From Halomonas sp. (GTDB lineage Bacteria > Pseudomonadota > Gammaproteobacteria > Pseudomonadales > Oleiphilaceae): a stretch of 11,817 nucleotides of DNA. Under the pieces are notes generated by a model, which was not told where the DNA came from, did not search any database, and was given only the letters and a program-made list of their open reading frames with translations. The position numbers were made by a program, and so were the translations under genes. The stretch spans positions 1 to 11,817 of the forward strand of contig SLIH01000079.1 of NCBI GenBank assembly GCA_007135745.1, written 5' to 3'. Below, one piece after another: positions 1 through 6,262 of the stretch (positions are counted from its first letter, which is position 1; each line of letters opens with the position of its first letter).

Positions 1-456
1 GATCCTTCGGCTTTTTCCGGGCCTGACAAGGTTTTCAGTCCCTGGGGGCTGCCGCTTCTGAACACCATCATCCTGGTGGCTTCGTCCATTACTCTGACGC
101 TCTCCCATAAGGCGCTCAAGTATGACAAGCGCCAGCCGACGATTGTCTGGCTTGCGATCACGGTGCTGCTGGGCGTTATCTTCCTGTTCTTCCAGGGCTA
201 CGAGTACGTGGAAGCCTATCGTGATTACAACCTGACGCTCGATTCTGGCATCTATGGAAGCCTTTTCTTCCTGATGACTGGCTTCCATGGAATCCATGTA
301 CTTCTGGGCGCAATCATTCTGACGGTTGTTCTGCTCCGCCTTCTGAAGGGGCATTTCACCGGCGAGAAACACTTTGGCTACGAAGCGGGTGCCTGGTACT
401 GGCACTTCGTTGACGTGGTGTGGATAATTCTGTTTGTATTCGTTTACGTGGTCTGA
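1..456 (+). CDS. coxC: Cytochrome c oxidase subunit III, C-terminal part (5' end outside window)
   Basis: The frame is open from base 1 to the TGA at 454-456, giving 151 residues of a protein whose N-terminus lies upstream. The first visible residues (DPSAFSGPDKVFSPWGLPLL) continue into the PLLNT helix typical of subunit III. Further family marks are GFHGIHVLLG and the C-terminal EAGAWYWHFVDVVW followed by a last hydrophobic helix. Four hydrophobic segments can be seen, as expected for the C-terminal part of this seven-helix protein. Subunit III is a non-catalytic core subunit of aa3-type oxidase in the inner membrane; it stabilises subunit I and proton uptake. The heme and copper assembly genes downstream support the assignment. 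A GTG at 76 is only an internal codon, not the start. A hairpin at 469-496 probably ends the transcript. Confidence 0.95.
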   Translation, partial: DPSAFSGPDKVFSPWGLPLLNTIILVASSITLTLSHKALKYDKRQPTIVWLAITVLLGVIFLFFQGYEYVEAYRDYNLTLDSGIYGSLFFLMTGFHGIHVLLGAIILTVVLLRLLKGHFTGEKHFGYEAGAWYWHFVDVVWIILFVFVYVV

Positions 457-468
457 TTTCTGATCTCC

Positions 469-496
469 GGGGGCCTGTACTGCAATTCAGGCCCCT
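469..496. terminator. Hairpin between convergent coxC and the DUF2909 gene
   Basis: GGGGCCTG (470-477) pairs perfectly with CAGGCCCC (488-495) across a 10-base loop, and a G-U pair at 469/496 extends the stem. It lies 13 bases after the coxC stop and 23 bases before the stop of the opposing small gene, so it could act for both strands. The following bases (GCTTTCC) are only a weak T-tract, so intrinsic termination efficiency is uncertain. Confidence 0.55.
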
Positions 497-518
497 GCTT
501 TCCGCTCAGCCTGCGCAC

Positions 519-725
519 TCAATAGGGTCGTGGGTTCAGAGCCAGTGTCCCCGTCATTATCCCCACAGCAATAAGAATAAGCAGCAGGGCCGAAAGCGAG
601 ACACGCAGTATTAGGCTGTTGACCACCCGGTGGCGGCGACTGTCGTCTTTCATGAGAAAGAAGAAGCTGCTTGCCAGGCTGGCAACCAGTGCGATCAGGG
701 TTAGCACGATGAAGAACTTGAGCAT
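519..725 (-). CDS. Small twin-transmembrane protein, DUF2909 family
   Basis: This is a 68-residue protein starting MLKFFIVLTLIALVASLASS. It has two hydrophobic helices (about residues 3-25 and 43-63) joined by a short charged loop, FFFLMKDDSRRHR. This layout matches the DUF2909 'twin transmembrane' proteins that sit between coxIII and SURF1 in Pseudomonas-type cox clusters. Its function is unknown; the position suggests an accessory role in oxidase assembly or stability, which is inference. The frame can be extended upstream to 773, but the ATG at 725 is preferred because AGAGAAG lies 5 bases ahead of it and family members begin at this MLK. The gene runs against the surrounding cox genes. 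Confidence 0.85.
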   Translation of the reverse strand: MLKFFIVLTLIALVASLASSFFFLMKDDSRRHRVVNSLILRVSLSALLLILIAVGIMTGTLALNPRPY

Positions 726-736
726 GATAGCTTCTC

Positions 737-766
737 TTGACGCAAATCCAACGGGCTCACTATAAC
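737..766 (+). promoter_or_regulatory. Sigma70-like promoter for the SURF1-ctaA-ctaB-sco1 operon
   Basis: TTGACG (737-742) and TATAAC (761-766) are separated by 18 bases, close to the sigma70 consensus. Transcription would begin at about 772-775, on or next to the ATG of SURF1, so the message may be leaderless. On the minus strand the same TATA block reads TATAGT (759-764 on the plus strand). It could serve as a -10 element for the divergent DUF2909 gene, although no good -35 faces it. Confidence 0.55.
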
Positions 767-771
767 AGACC

Positions 772-1509
772 ATGGCTGAGAAAAAGACGCATTACTGGCA
801 ATGGTCGCCTGACTGGAGGCTCTGGGTTCTGGCGCTGCTGCTGTTTCCGGTTCTGCTGGGACTAGGCTTCTGGCAACTGGATCGCGCCACCCAGAAAAGT
901 GAGGAACGTGAACGTTGGGAAAGCGTTGATGGTCCCCAGGCCTGGCCGCCGGAGACTGGAGCGTCGACTGGCTTGCCGGTGGCACTGAGTGGCCATTATG
1001 ATCCAGAGCGTATCTGGTTATTGGATAACCGCACCCGCGATGGCCAGCGAGGTTACGAAGTTCTTCAGCTGTTTGCCGCGGAGGGCGCGCACCCCCCGGT
1101 GGTAATCAATCGGGGATGGGTCGAGGCGCCGCCGGAACGTGCACGGCTGCCCTTGATAGAGACGCCCGAGGAGTTCGTTCGTGTGGAAGCCCGGGTTGCT
1201 GATTGGCCTGACCCGCTTGTACTCGGGGAGGGCGATCCTTCCGATAGGGAGGCCTGGCCCCGGCGAATCCCGGCCCTGACACCGGAGTTGTTGGCGGCCC
1301 AGGGGGTGGAAGCCCATGAGACCTATCTGCGCCTGAGTGATTCTGACCAGGCGGGGGCATTCAGAACCGGATGGACGCCGGATCGCATGGAAGCAGCAAC
1401 ACATCAGGGTTATGCCCTGCAATGGTTTGGGTTGGCTGCCGTGCTCCTCTCTCTAACGGTGATGACCAGCTTTCGCAGGATCAACGAGGACCAAATCAGA
1501 CATGAGTGA
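772..1509 (+). CDS. SURF1 family cytochrome oxidase biogenesis protein
   Basis: This 245-residue inner-membrane protein has an N-terminal helix (about residues 17-36), a large periplasmic domain and a C-terminal helix (about 218-234), which is the SURF1 layout and length. Family motifs are visible: GFWQLDRATQK after helix 1, GHYDPERIWLLDNRTRDGQRGYEVL-like sequence near residue 78, VVINRGWV, and HQGYALQWFGLA at the start of helix 2. SURF1 proteins help insert heme A into oxidase subunit I. It is the first gene of an operon whose next gene overlaps it by 8 bases. No Shine-Dalgarno sequence precedes the ATG, and the predicted transcription start falls on it. No better in-frame ATG or GTG start occurs before helix 1. 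Confidence 0.93.
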   Translation: MAEKKTHYWQWSPDWRLWVLALLLFPVLLGLGFWQLDRATQKSEERERWESVDGPQAWPPETGASTGLPVALSGHYDPERIWLLDNRTRDGQRGYEVLQLFAAEGAHPPVVINRGWVEAPPERARLPLIETPEEFVRVEARVADWPDPLVLGEGDPSDREAWPRRIPALTPELLAAQGVEAHETYLRLSDSDQAGAFRTGWTPDRMEAATHQGYALQWFGLAAVLLSLTVMTSFRRINEDQIRHE

Positions 1510-2116
1510 CGATAACCGTCCCGCCCCCATGGACCCAGCGGCTGTAAGGCGTGGCCGCTTGATTGCGGGTGGGCTTTTTGCGATTGCTTTGGTGCCGGTT
1601 TTACTGGCAACGCTTATGTATTACACAGGGTGGTTCGTTCCCTCAAGCACCACAAACAAAGGCGAACTTGTGGCCTTTGGCGAAAGCATTTTTGACACCG
1701 GCCTGCGCGGAGAGCAGGGAGAGCCACTGGAGCCTCGCTATATGCCCGATAACGGGGATGCGACCTGGTGGTTTGTGATCGTGGCCGACCCCTGCGAGGA
1801 GGTTTGCCAGGAATGGTTGTACCTGAGTCGTCAGGTTCACATCCGCCTCAACCGGGAAGCGGACAAGGTCCAGCGGGCCTTCTGGAGCACTAACCCTGAC
1901 GTGCTCGACCGCGACGAACATCCGCTGATCGAAGTTCTTTCACACGAGGACAACGGTATTCCGAAATTGCCGGAAGGCGCCTCGCCCGAGGAGGGTCCCT
2001 TCGTCTATATCGTGGATCGCATGGGGACTTTTGCCCTTCGTTATGATGAAAGCCATGAGGGTACGGACCTTCTGGAGGATATTCGACACCTGATCAGTAC
2101 TTCGCCCCATGGGTAA
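1502..2116 (+). CDS. SCO-like membrane-anchored CxxxC protein of the cox cluster
   Basis: This 204-residue protein corresponds by position to the uncharacterised gene between SURF1 and ctaA in Pseudomonas (PA0111 type). One N-terminal hydrophobic helix (about 20-42) suggests an inner-membrane anchor with a periplasmic domain. That domain resembles a thioredoxin/SCO fold: a strand WWFVIVAD, then C98-EEV-C102, and late in the protein GPFVYIVDRMGTFALRY, which parallels the SCO segment SSHLALISPQGHFVGLI. The CxxxC spacing equals that of SCO1, but the SCO copper-ligand histidine (VDHS) has no counterpart; the matching place reads EEGP. A role in thiol redox or copper delivery to CuA is inferred. 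It overlaps SURF1 by 8 bases, and GAGGA lies 11 bases before the ATG. Confidence 0.8.
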   Translation: MSDDNRPAPMDPAAVRRGRLIAGGLFAIALVPVLLATLMYYTGWFVPSSTTNKGELVAFGESIFDTGLRGEQGEPLEPRYMPDNGDATWWFVIVADPCEEVCQEWLYLSRQVHIRLNREADKVQRAFWSTNPDVLDRDEHPLIEVLSHEDNGIPKLPEGASPEEGPFVYIVDRMGTFALRYDESHEGTDLLEDIRHLISTSPHG

Positions 2117-2136
2117 TCAATGAGGATTCCGATCGC

Positions 2137-3204
2137 ATGACTTCTCCAAAACCGGATCTTTCCTCTCCAGCCATGAAACGCCTGCGCTATACCAGCATTG
2201 GCGCTTTTCTTTTGACCGTTCTGGTGATTATGCTCGGTGCCTGGACTCGCCTTGTTGATGCGGGCCTGGGTTGTCCGGACTGGCCGGGATGTTATGGGTT
2301 TTTGACTGTACCCACCGGTGAGGAGAATGTTCGCCTGGCCGAAGCCCGTTTTCCGGATACACCGCTGGATGCGAGCAAGGGCTGGCCCGAGATGATCCAC
2401 CGCTATGCCGCCGGCATTCTTGGCCTGGTCATTGTCGGGCTGGCTATAGCCTGCTATCGCCTGCGCGATGAGGGAGCACCCTGGAAGCTGGCGCTTTTCA
2501 CGGCCGGATTCGTCATGCTGCAGGCAGCATTCGGTGCCTGGACCGTCACTCTTCAGCTCTGGCCCCAGGTGGTGGCCGCCCATCTGCTTGGTGGTTTCAC
2601 CACCTTCTGCCTGCTATTTATTCTCGCCATGCGATTGACCCCCCTGCGCCTGCCGGCCATGCCGCGGGGGCTGCGAAACAGCTTGGGTAGACTCCGTCCC
2701 TGGCTCTACGGAGGTGTTGCCCTGGTCGTGCTGCAGATTGCCCTGGGTGCCTGGACTGCCGCCAATTATGCTGCGGTGGCCTGCCCGGACTTCCCCACCT
2801 GCCAGGGCCAGTGGTGGCCCGCCATGGAGTGGAGCAAGGGGTTTGATTTCTTCCAGACGGTGGGCCCCAACTATCTGGGTGGCCAGCTTGGTAATGAAGC
2901 CCGGGTGGCCATACATAAAGGCCATCGTGTGGGTGCGGTCATAGTCACGGTGGCCCTTGGTGCGTTATTGTTCATGCTTGGACGACGGGCGCGTGGCACG
3001 GAGCTGCGATCGTGGGTTATTCTGGCAGGGGTTCTGCTGGCGGCGCAGGTGGTTCTTGGTATCGTTAATGTGCTGTTGCATATACCGGTAGCCATTGCGG
3101 TGGCGCACAACATTTTTGGTGCTTTCCTTCTGGTGGCACTGATCAATCTTGCCTACCGGTTATACCGTCTTGAGTCTTCTGCTGAATCGGCAACAAATTC
3201 CTGA
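2137..3204 (+). CDS. ctaA: Heme A synthase (COX15/CtaA family)
   Basis: Heme A synthase oxidises the C8 methyl group of heme O to a formyl group in the inner membrane. The 355-residue protein has eight hydrophobic helices in two similar halves, and the internal duplication is visible: GAWTRLVDAGLGCPDWPGC (first half) and GAWTAANYAAVACPDFPTC (second half), each with a cysteine pair six residues apart (C46/C52 and C216/C222). The expected heme-ligand histidines are present: H88 in MIHRYAAG, H149 in VVAAHLLGGF, H260 or H263 in AIHKGHRVG, and H324 in VAVAHNIFGAF. The ATG has TGAGGA 10 bases upstream. It sits 20 bases after the CxxxC gene, and its TGA is followed immediately by the ATG of ctaB. 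Confidence 0.95.
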   Translation: MTSPKPDLSSPAMKRLRYTSIGAFLLTVLVIMLGAWTRLVDAGLGCPDWPGCYGFLTVPTGEENVRLAEARFPDTPLDASKGWPEMIHRYAAGILGLVIVGLAIACYRLRDEGAPWKLALFTAGFVMLQAAFGAWTVTLQLWPQVVAAHLLGGFTTFCLLFILAMRLTPLRLPAMPRGLRNSLGRLRPWLYGGVALVVLQIALGAWTAANYAAVACPDFPTCQGQWWPAMEWSKGFDFFQTVGPNYLGGQLGNEARVAIHKGHRVGAVIVTVALGALLFMLGRRARGTELRSWVILAGVLLAAQVVLGIVNVLLHIPVAIAVAHNIFGAFLLVALINLAYRLYRLESSAESATNS

Positions 3205-4122
3205 ATGGCGCATGGTTCTATGAGTTATAAGCAAGAGGCCGCAGGTACGGCCTCCGTATCCATCAGTTGGCGTGATTACCTTGAGCTGACCAAGCCCAAG
3301 GTCGTCGCACTCATGCTGCTCACTGCCGTTATCGGCATGCTGCTGGCTGAGCCCGGGTTGCCGGGCTGGTCTGTCGTCCTGTTTGGAAACCTGGGCATTG
3401 CCCTGCTCGCAGGCTCAGCCGCGGTGGTCAATCATGTGGTGGACCACAAAGTGGATACCCTGATGGCCCGCACCAAACGCCGACCGGTGGCAACGGGGCG
3501 CGTGGGCACGGTGGACGCACTGGCCTTTGCCGCCACGCTCGGACTCGGTGGTATGGTTATCCTGGTTTGGCAGGTCAACATGCTCACCGCCTGGCTGACT
3601 CTGGCCTCTCTCGTCGGCTACGCGGTGATATATACGTTGTTTCTCAAGCGTGCCACACCACAGAATATTGTTATTGGTGGCCTTGCCGGCGCCATGCCCC
3701 CGCTGTTGGGCTGGACTGCGGTCACGGGAACCATTGACGGCCATGCATTGCTGCTGGTTCTCATCATCTTTGCCTGGACTCCGCCCCATTTCTGGGCCCT
3801 TGCGATACACCGTAAGGAAGAATACGCCAAGGCGGACATTCCCATGCTGCCAGTAACCCATGGTAATCGATTCACTGAGTTTCATATCCTGCTTTATACT
3901 CTCATGCTCATTGCGGTCAGCCTTATGCCGGTAGCCACTGGTATGTCGGGATTAATCTACCTGGTAGGCGCACTGGTTCTGGGGCTGAGGTTTCTTCAGT
4001 ACTCCGTGCGCCTGTGGCGAGGTGATGATCGCCGGGTGGCGTTGGCTACGTTTAAATACTCCATTACCTATCTGATGCTCCTGTTTGTCTTTCTCCTGGT
4101 GGATCACTTTATCTATTTTTAG
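3205..4122 (+). CDS. ctaB: Protoheme IX farnesyltransferase (heme O synthase)
   Basis: This integral-membrane prenyltransferase of the UbiA superfamily attaches a farnesyl group to heme B to give heme O, the substrate of CtaA. The 305-residue sequence has about nine hydrophobic helices. The first Asp-rich prenyl-diphosphate motif is NHVVDHKVDTLMARTKRRPV (N76, D80, D84, R89). The second conserved loop is TPPHFWALAIHRKEEYAKAD near residues 192-211, followed by IPMLPVTHG. The ATG used directly abuts the ctaA stop. A second in-frame ATG at 3220 would give a product five residues shorter, and neither start has a clear Shine-Dalgarno sequence, so translational coupling to ctaA is likely. The stop codon overlaps the ribosome-binding site of the next gene. 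Confidence 0.95.
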   Translation: MAHGSMSYKQEAAGTASVSISWRDYLELTKPKVVALMLLTAVIGMLLAEPGLPGWSVVLFGNLGIALLAGSAAVVNHVVDHKVDTLMARTKRRPVATGRVGTVDALAFAATLGLGGMVILVWQVNMLTAWLTLASLVGYAVIYTLFLKRATPQNIVIGGLAGAMPPLLGWTAVTGTIDGHALLLVLIIFAWTPPHFWALAIHRKEEYAKADIPMLPVTHGNRFTEFHILLYTLMLIAVSLMPVATGMSGLIYLVGALVLGLRFLQYSVRLWRGDDRRVALATFKYSITYLMLLFVFLLVDHFIYF

Positions 4123-4131
4123 GAGACCTTA

Positions 4132-4791
4132 ATGTCGCGTCGCCGTAACATAATTATTACTGTCGCCATCCTTTTCGCCCTGGCCTTTGGTGTCATGGCC
4201 CTGGCTATCTATCAGCAGTGGCGGGTCAGTCAGGGGGAGCTCGTGACTCAGGCCCCTGATCTGTCGGAACAAAACGCCTATCTTTATGATGAACCGAGGG
4301 GTATCAGGGAGTTTTCCCTGCTCGATGAGCAGGGCCGGCCAACGGATAATGCGCTGCTGGAAGGCCACTGGACGATCGCTTTCGTTGGTTTCACTACCTG
4401 CCCCGATATCTGTCCAGCGACCATGGCGACGCTGTCACAGGCGGCGGATCGTATCTCTGAGGAGCTTCCGGATCCCCAGTTTCTGCTGATCAGCGCGGAC
4501 CCGGAGCGCGATACTCCGGAGAGGATAAACAATTATGTGACCTTCTTTGGCGACGGTTTCCGCGGCGTTACCGGTGACTACGAGGTTCTGGAGCGCTTCG
4601 CCCGTGATCTCAACGCTGTCTTTATGCATCGAGAAGACGAAAACGGCGAGGTGATCGTTGATCACAGTTCGCATCTCGCGCTGATCTCTCCGCAGGGACA
4701 CTTTGTCGGCCTGATCCAGCCACCTCATAACGCAGAAGCCATTGCCGGGATTTATGAGCAATTGGTGCGTTGGCAACCGCCCAAGGGTTGA
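4132..4791 (+). CDS. SCO1/SenC family copper chaperone
   Basis: This 219-residue protein has an N-terminal membrane anchor (about residues 7-27) and a periplasmic thioredoxin-like domain. The copper-binding motif is complete: C90-PDI-C94 in FTTCPDICPA, and H178 in VDHSSHL. Other SCO landmarks are the strand IAFVGFTTC, LLISADPERDTPE and the C-terminal SPQGHFVGLI. SCO proteins deliver copper to, or reduce the cysteines of, the CuA site of oxidase subunit II. AGGAGA (4121-4126) overlaps the ctaB stop and lies 5 bases before the ATG. It is the last gene of the cox assembly operon. The next gene is convergent after 11 bases, with no hairpin between them. Confidence 0.93.
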   Translation: MSRRRNIIITVAILFALAFGVMALAIYQQWRVSQGELVTQAPDLSEQNAYLYDEPRGIREFSLLDEQGRPTDNALLEGHWTIAFVGFTTCPDICPATMATLSQAADRISEELPDPQFLLISADPERDTPERINNYVTFFGDGFRGVTGDYEVLERFARDLNAVFMHREDENGEVIVDHSSHLALISPQGHFVGLIQPPHNAEAIAGIYEQLVRWQPPKG

Positions 4792-4802
4792 CCTCGAGGC
4801 GT

Positions 4803-5480
4803 TCACTCATTCCTCAGCCATCGCCGCATTCTCACGCCGTACCGTCGTTCCAGCCGGGGCGGCACCAGCCACATAATGAGTATGATGGCCAGGCCGGCCC
4901 CGGCGGCAACCAAGGGGTTTACGGTAACGGCATGCCCCAGGCCCGCATAGACCAGGGTCATCGGCAGCATGCCGACCAATGACGCCAGGGCAAAACGCCA
5001 GGTCTGTATTGCTGTGAGGCCGGCTGCGTAACTGATCAGGGCAAATGAAAACACGGGGACCAGGCGCGTGAAGGCGATCAGGATGGAGAGCGTGTTCTGG
5101 GAAGCGTCCCGATCCAGCAGTGGGTGATTGCCAATTCGTCGGTGTACCCAGTCCCGAGCGGCCCAGCGGGCAATCCAGAATGCAATTATGGCTCCGATCG
5201 TGGCCCCGGTTGCAGCGATCAGCGTGCCGCCACCGACACCATAAAGCATTCCCGCACTGGCACTTATCGGAAAGGTTGGAATGGGCCCGATAATCACGGC
5301 TGTGATCATGAGCACTACCAGAACCAACAGGGGGGACAGCGGACCCGCTTCAAGCCAGCTTTTGATTGCCTCGGGTTCGAAGGTACCCGGCAGCCCCCAG
5401 AAAGTCAGAAACTGCCAGACAGCAACGGCCACTGCCAGGCCGGCAAGGAACAGTACGGGTAGGGCAATTGCTGGGCGCAT
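4803..5480 (-). CDS. DedA/TVP38-TMEM64 (VTT domain) family membrane protein
   Basis: This 225-residue inner-membrane protein has about five or six hydrophobic segments. The VTT-domain signature is visible: GPIPTFPISASAGMLYG (about 65-81), a glycine-rich helix GATIGAIIAFWIARWAARD with its Arg, and FTRLVPVFSFALISYAAGLT (about 137-156). Members of this family, such as YdjX/YdjZ, are thought to be lipid scramblases or transporters; the substrate of this one is unknown. It is tail-to-tail with sco1 and head-to-head with tetR across a 122-base region holding the operators, so it may be affected by the same repressor; this is inference. No clear Shine-Dalgarno sequence precedes the ATG at 5480. Confidence 0.87.
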   Translation of the reverse strand: MRPAIALPVLFLAGLAVAVAVWQFLTFWGLPGTFEPEAIKSWLEAGPLSPLLVLVVLMITAVIIGPIPTFPISASAGMLYGVGGGTLIAATGATIGAIIAFWIARWAARDWVHRRIGNHPLLDRDASQNTLSILIAFTRLVPVFSFALISYAAGLTAIQTWRFALASLVGMLPMTLVYAGLGHAVTVNPLVAAGAGLAIILIMWLVPPRLERRYGVRMRRWLRNE

Positions 5481-5546
5481 TCAGTATCCGATCCGGGTCT
5501 GAGGCGGTGACGTTTGACGGCAGTCCATGTTACTGCTCAATGCATC

Positions 5547-5575
5547 TTGTCTGGTATGACTTAAGGTCATATCAT
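5547..5575 (+). promoter_or_regulatory. Predicted sigma70 promoter of the tetR-RND operon
   Basis: TTGTCT (5547-5552) and TATCAT (5570-5575) are spaced by 17 bases; the -10 matches the consensus at five of six positions. Operator 1 lies in the spacer, and operator 2 covers the end of the -10 and the likely start site near 5582. Repressor binding would therefore block RNA polymerase. Prediction from sequence only. Confidence 0.5.
5556..5570. promoter_or_regulatory. Putative TetR operator 1
   Basis: ATGAC-TTAAG-GTCAT is an inverted repeat with perfect 5-bp arms, 6 bp if the flanking T5555 and A5571 are counted. It lies 33 bases upstream of the tetR start and has the size of a TetR-family half-site pair. 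The same arms with the same 5-base spacing recur 18 bp downstream. Confidence 0.65.
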
Positions 5576-5588
5576 GACCGCTGGTCAT
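5574..5588. promoter_or_regulatory. Putative TetR operator 2
   Basis: ATGAC-CGCTG-GTCAT repeats the arms of operator 1 with an unrelated spacer; an inner C/G pair makes the arms 6 bp (ATGACC/GGTCAT). The centre-to-centre distance to operator 1 is 18 bp. Conserved arms with divergent spacers argue for protein binding rather than a chance duplication. It ends 14 bases before the tetR ATG, just ahead of the GAGGG ribosome-binding site. Confidence 0.65.
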
Positions 5589-5602
5589 TATGAGGGCACG
5601 CA

Positions 5603-6262
5603 ATGCGCTATCAGAACGAGGCTTTTCGCCATAGGGAACGCTTACTTCTTGATACTGCCCTGGATTGCTTCAAGCGTGACGGCTGGGAAAAGGTTACCGT
5701 CGCTGAGGTGGCAGCCGCTGCTGGCATAGCCAAGGGGACTGTATACAAGCATTTTCTGAGTAAGGAATCGATCTATGCCCAGCTGGCACTGGAGTTCTCA
5801 AGGGCCTGCCTGCGGCGTTACCTTACGGTTCCGGTAGGTGACCACCCTCTCGAAACCATGCGTGAACTCATCCTTCTCGCTTTTAACCTTATGCGGGAGC
5901 ATCCCGTGGAGGTTCAGCTTTCGCTGCATTGTGAACGTCCGGAATTCCAGCAGCGTCTGGAACCGAAACTGCGCGAGGCATTCCAGTCTCTGGACAGGCA
6001 GTACACCCAGCTCTTCAATGATCTGCTCGATGCCGCAGTCAAACAGGGCGAGATTGAGCGTAAACCATCTGAACCCCTGTACTGGGGTGTGGATACCATG
6101 TTTCAGGGGGTCATGGCCCGAATTGCGGCCGGTGGTTTCGGTGAGTGGCGCGAGCCCGTTGACCTGGATGCCTACTTTCATCATGTGGCCAATTTCATAA
6201 TCGCCGGGATTCACGGCGCCTCGCCCGCTTCCGATGATGACACGGAGGCTCAATCATGCTGA
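5603..6262 (+). CDS. TetR/AcrR family transcriptional regulator
   Basis: This 219-residue repressor has the classical N-terminal TetR DNA-binding domain (about residues 10-58): RERLLLDTALDCFKRDGWEK, then the helix-turn-helix VTVAEVAAAAGIAKGTVYKHF, then LSKESIYAQL. The remaining 160 residues form a helical ligand and dimer domain without a recognisable ligand signature. GAGGG (5592-5596) lies 6 bases before the ATG. Its stop overlaps the start of the adaptor gene by 7 bases, so it is first in the tetR-adaptor-RND operon, and the two inverted repeats in its promoter suggest it represses its own operon. The inducer is unknown. Confidence 0.93.
   Translation: MRYQNEAFRHRERLLLDTALDCFKRDGWEKVTVAEVAAAAGIAKGTVYKHFLSKESIYAQLALEFSRACLRRYLTVPVGDHPLETMRELILLAFNLMREHPVEVQLSLHCERPEFQQRLEPKLREAFQSLDRQYTQLFNDLLDAAVKQGEIERKPSEPLYWGVDTMFQGVMARIAAGGFGEWREPVDLDAYFHHVANFIIAGIHGASPASDDDTEAQSC

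Noticed and set aside
3415..3885. 156-codon minus-strand frame inside ctaB
   Set aside because: It is antisense to conserved heme O synthase motifs; its composition is typical of a shadow frame.
4792..4802. CCTCGAGG palindrome between sco1 and DedA as a terminator
   Set aside because: It is only 8 bp with no loop and no T-tract, so it is too short to form a useful hairpin.
5514..5541. TTGACG at 5514-5519 as a -35 box for tetR
   Set aside because: No acceptable -10 lies 16-18 bases downstream; the TTGTCT/TATCAT pair fits better and overlaps the operators.
5798..6253. 151-codon minus-strand frame inside tetR
   Set aside because: It is a shadow of the TetR coding frame with no recognisable domain.
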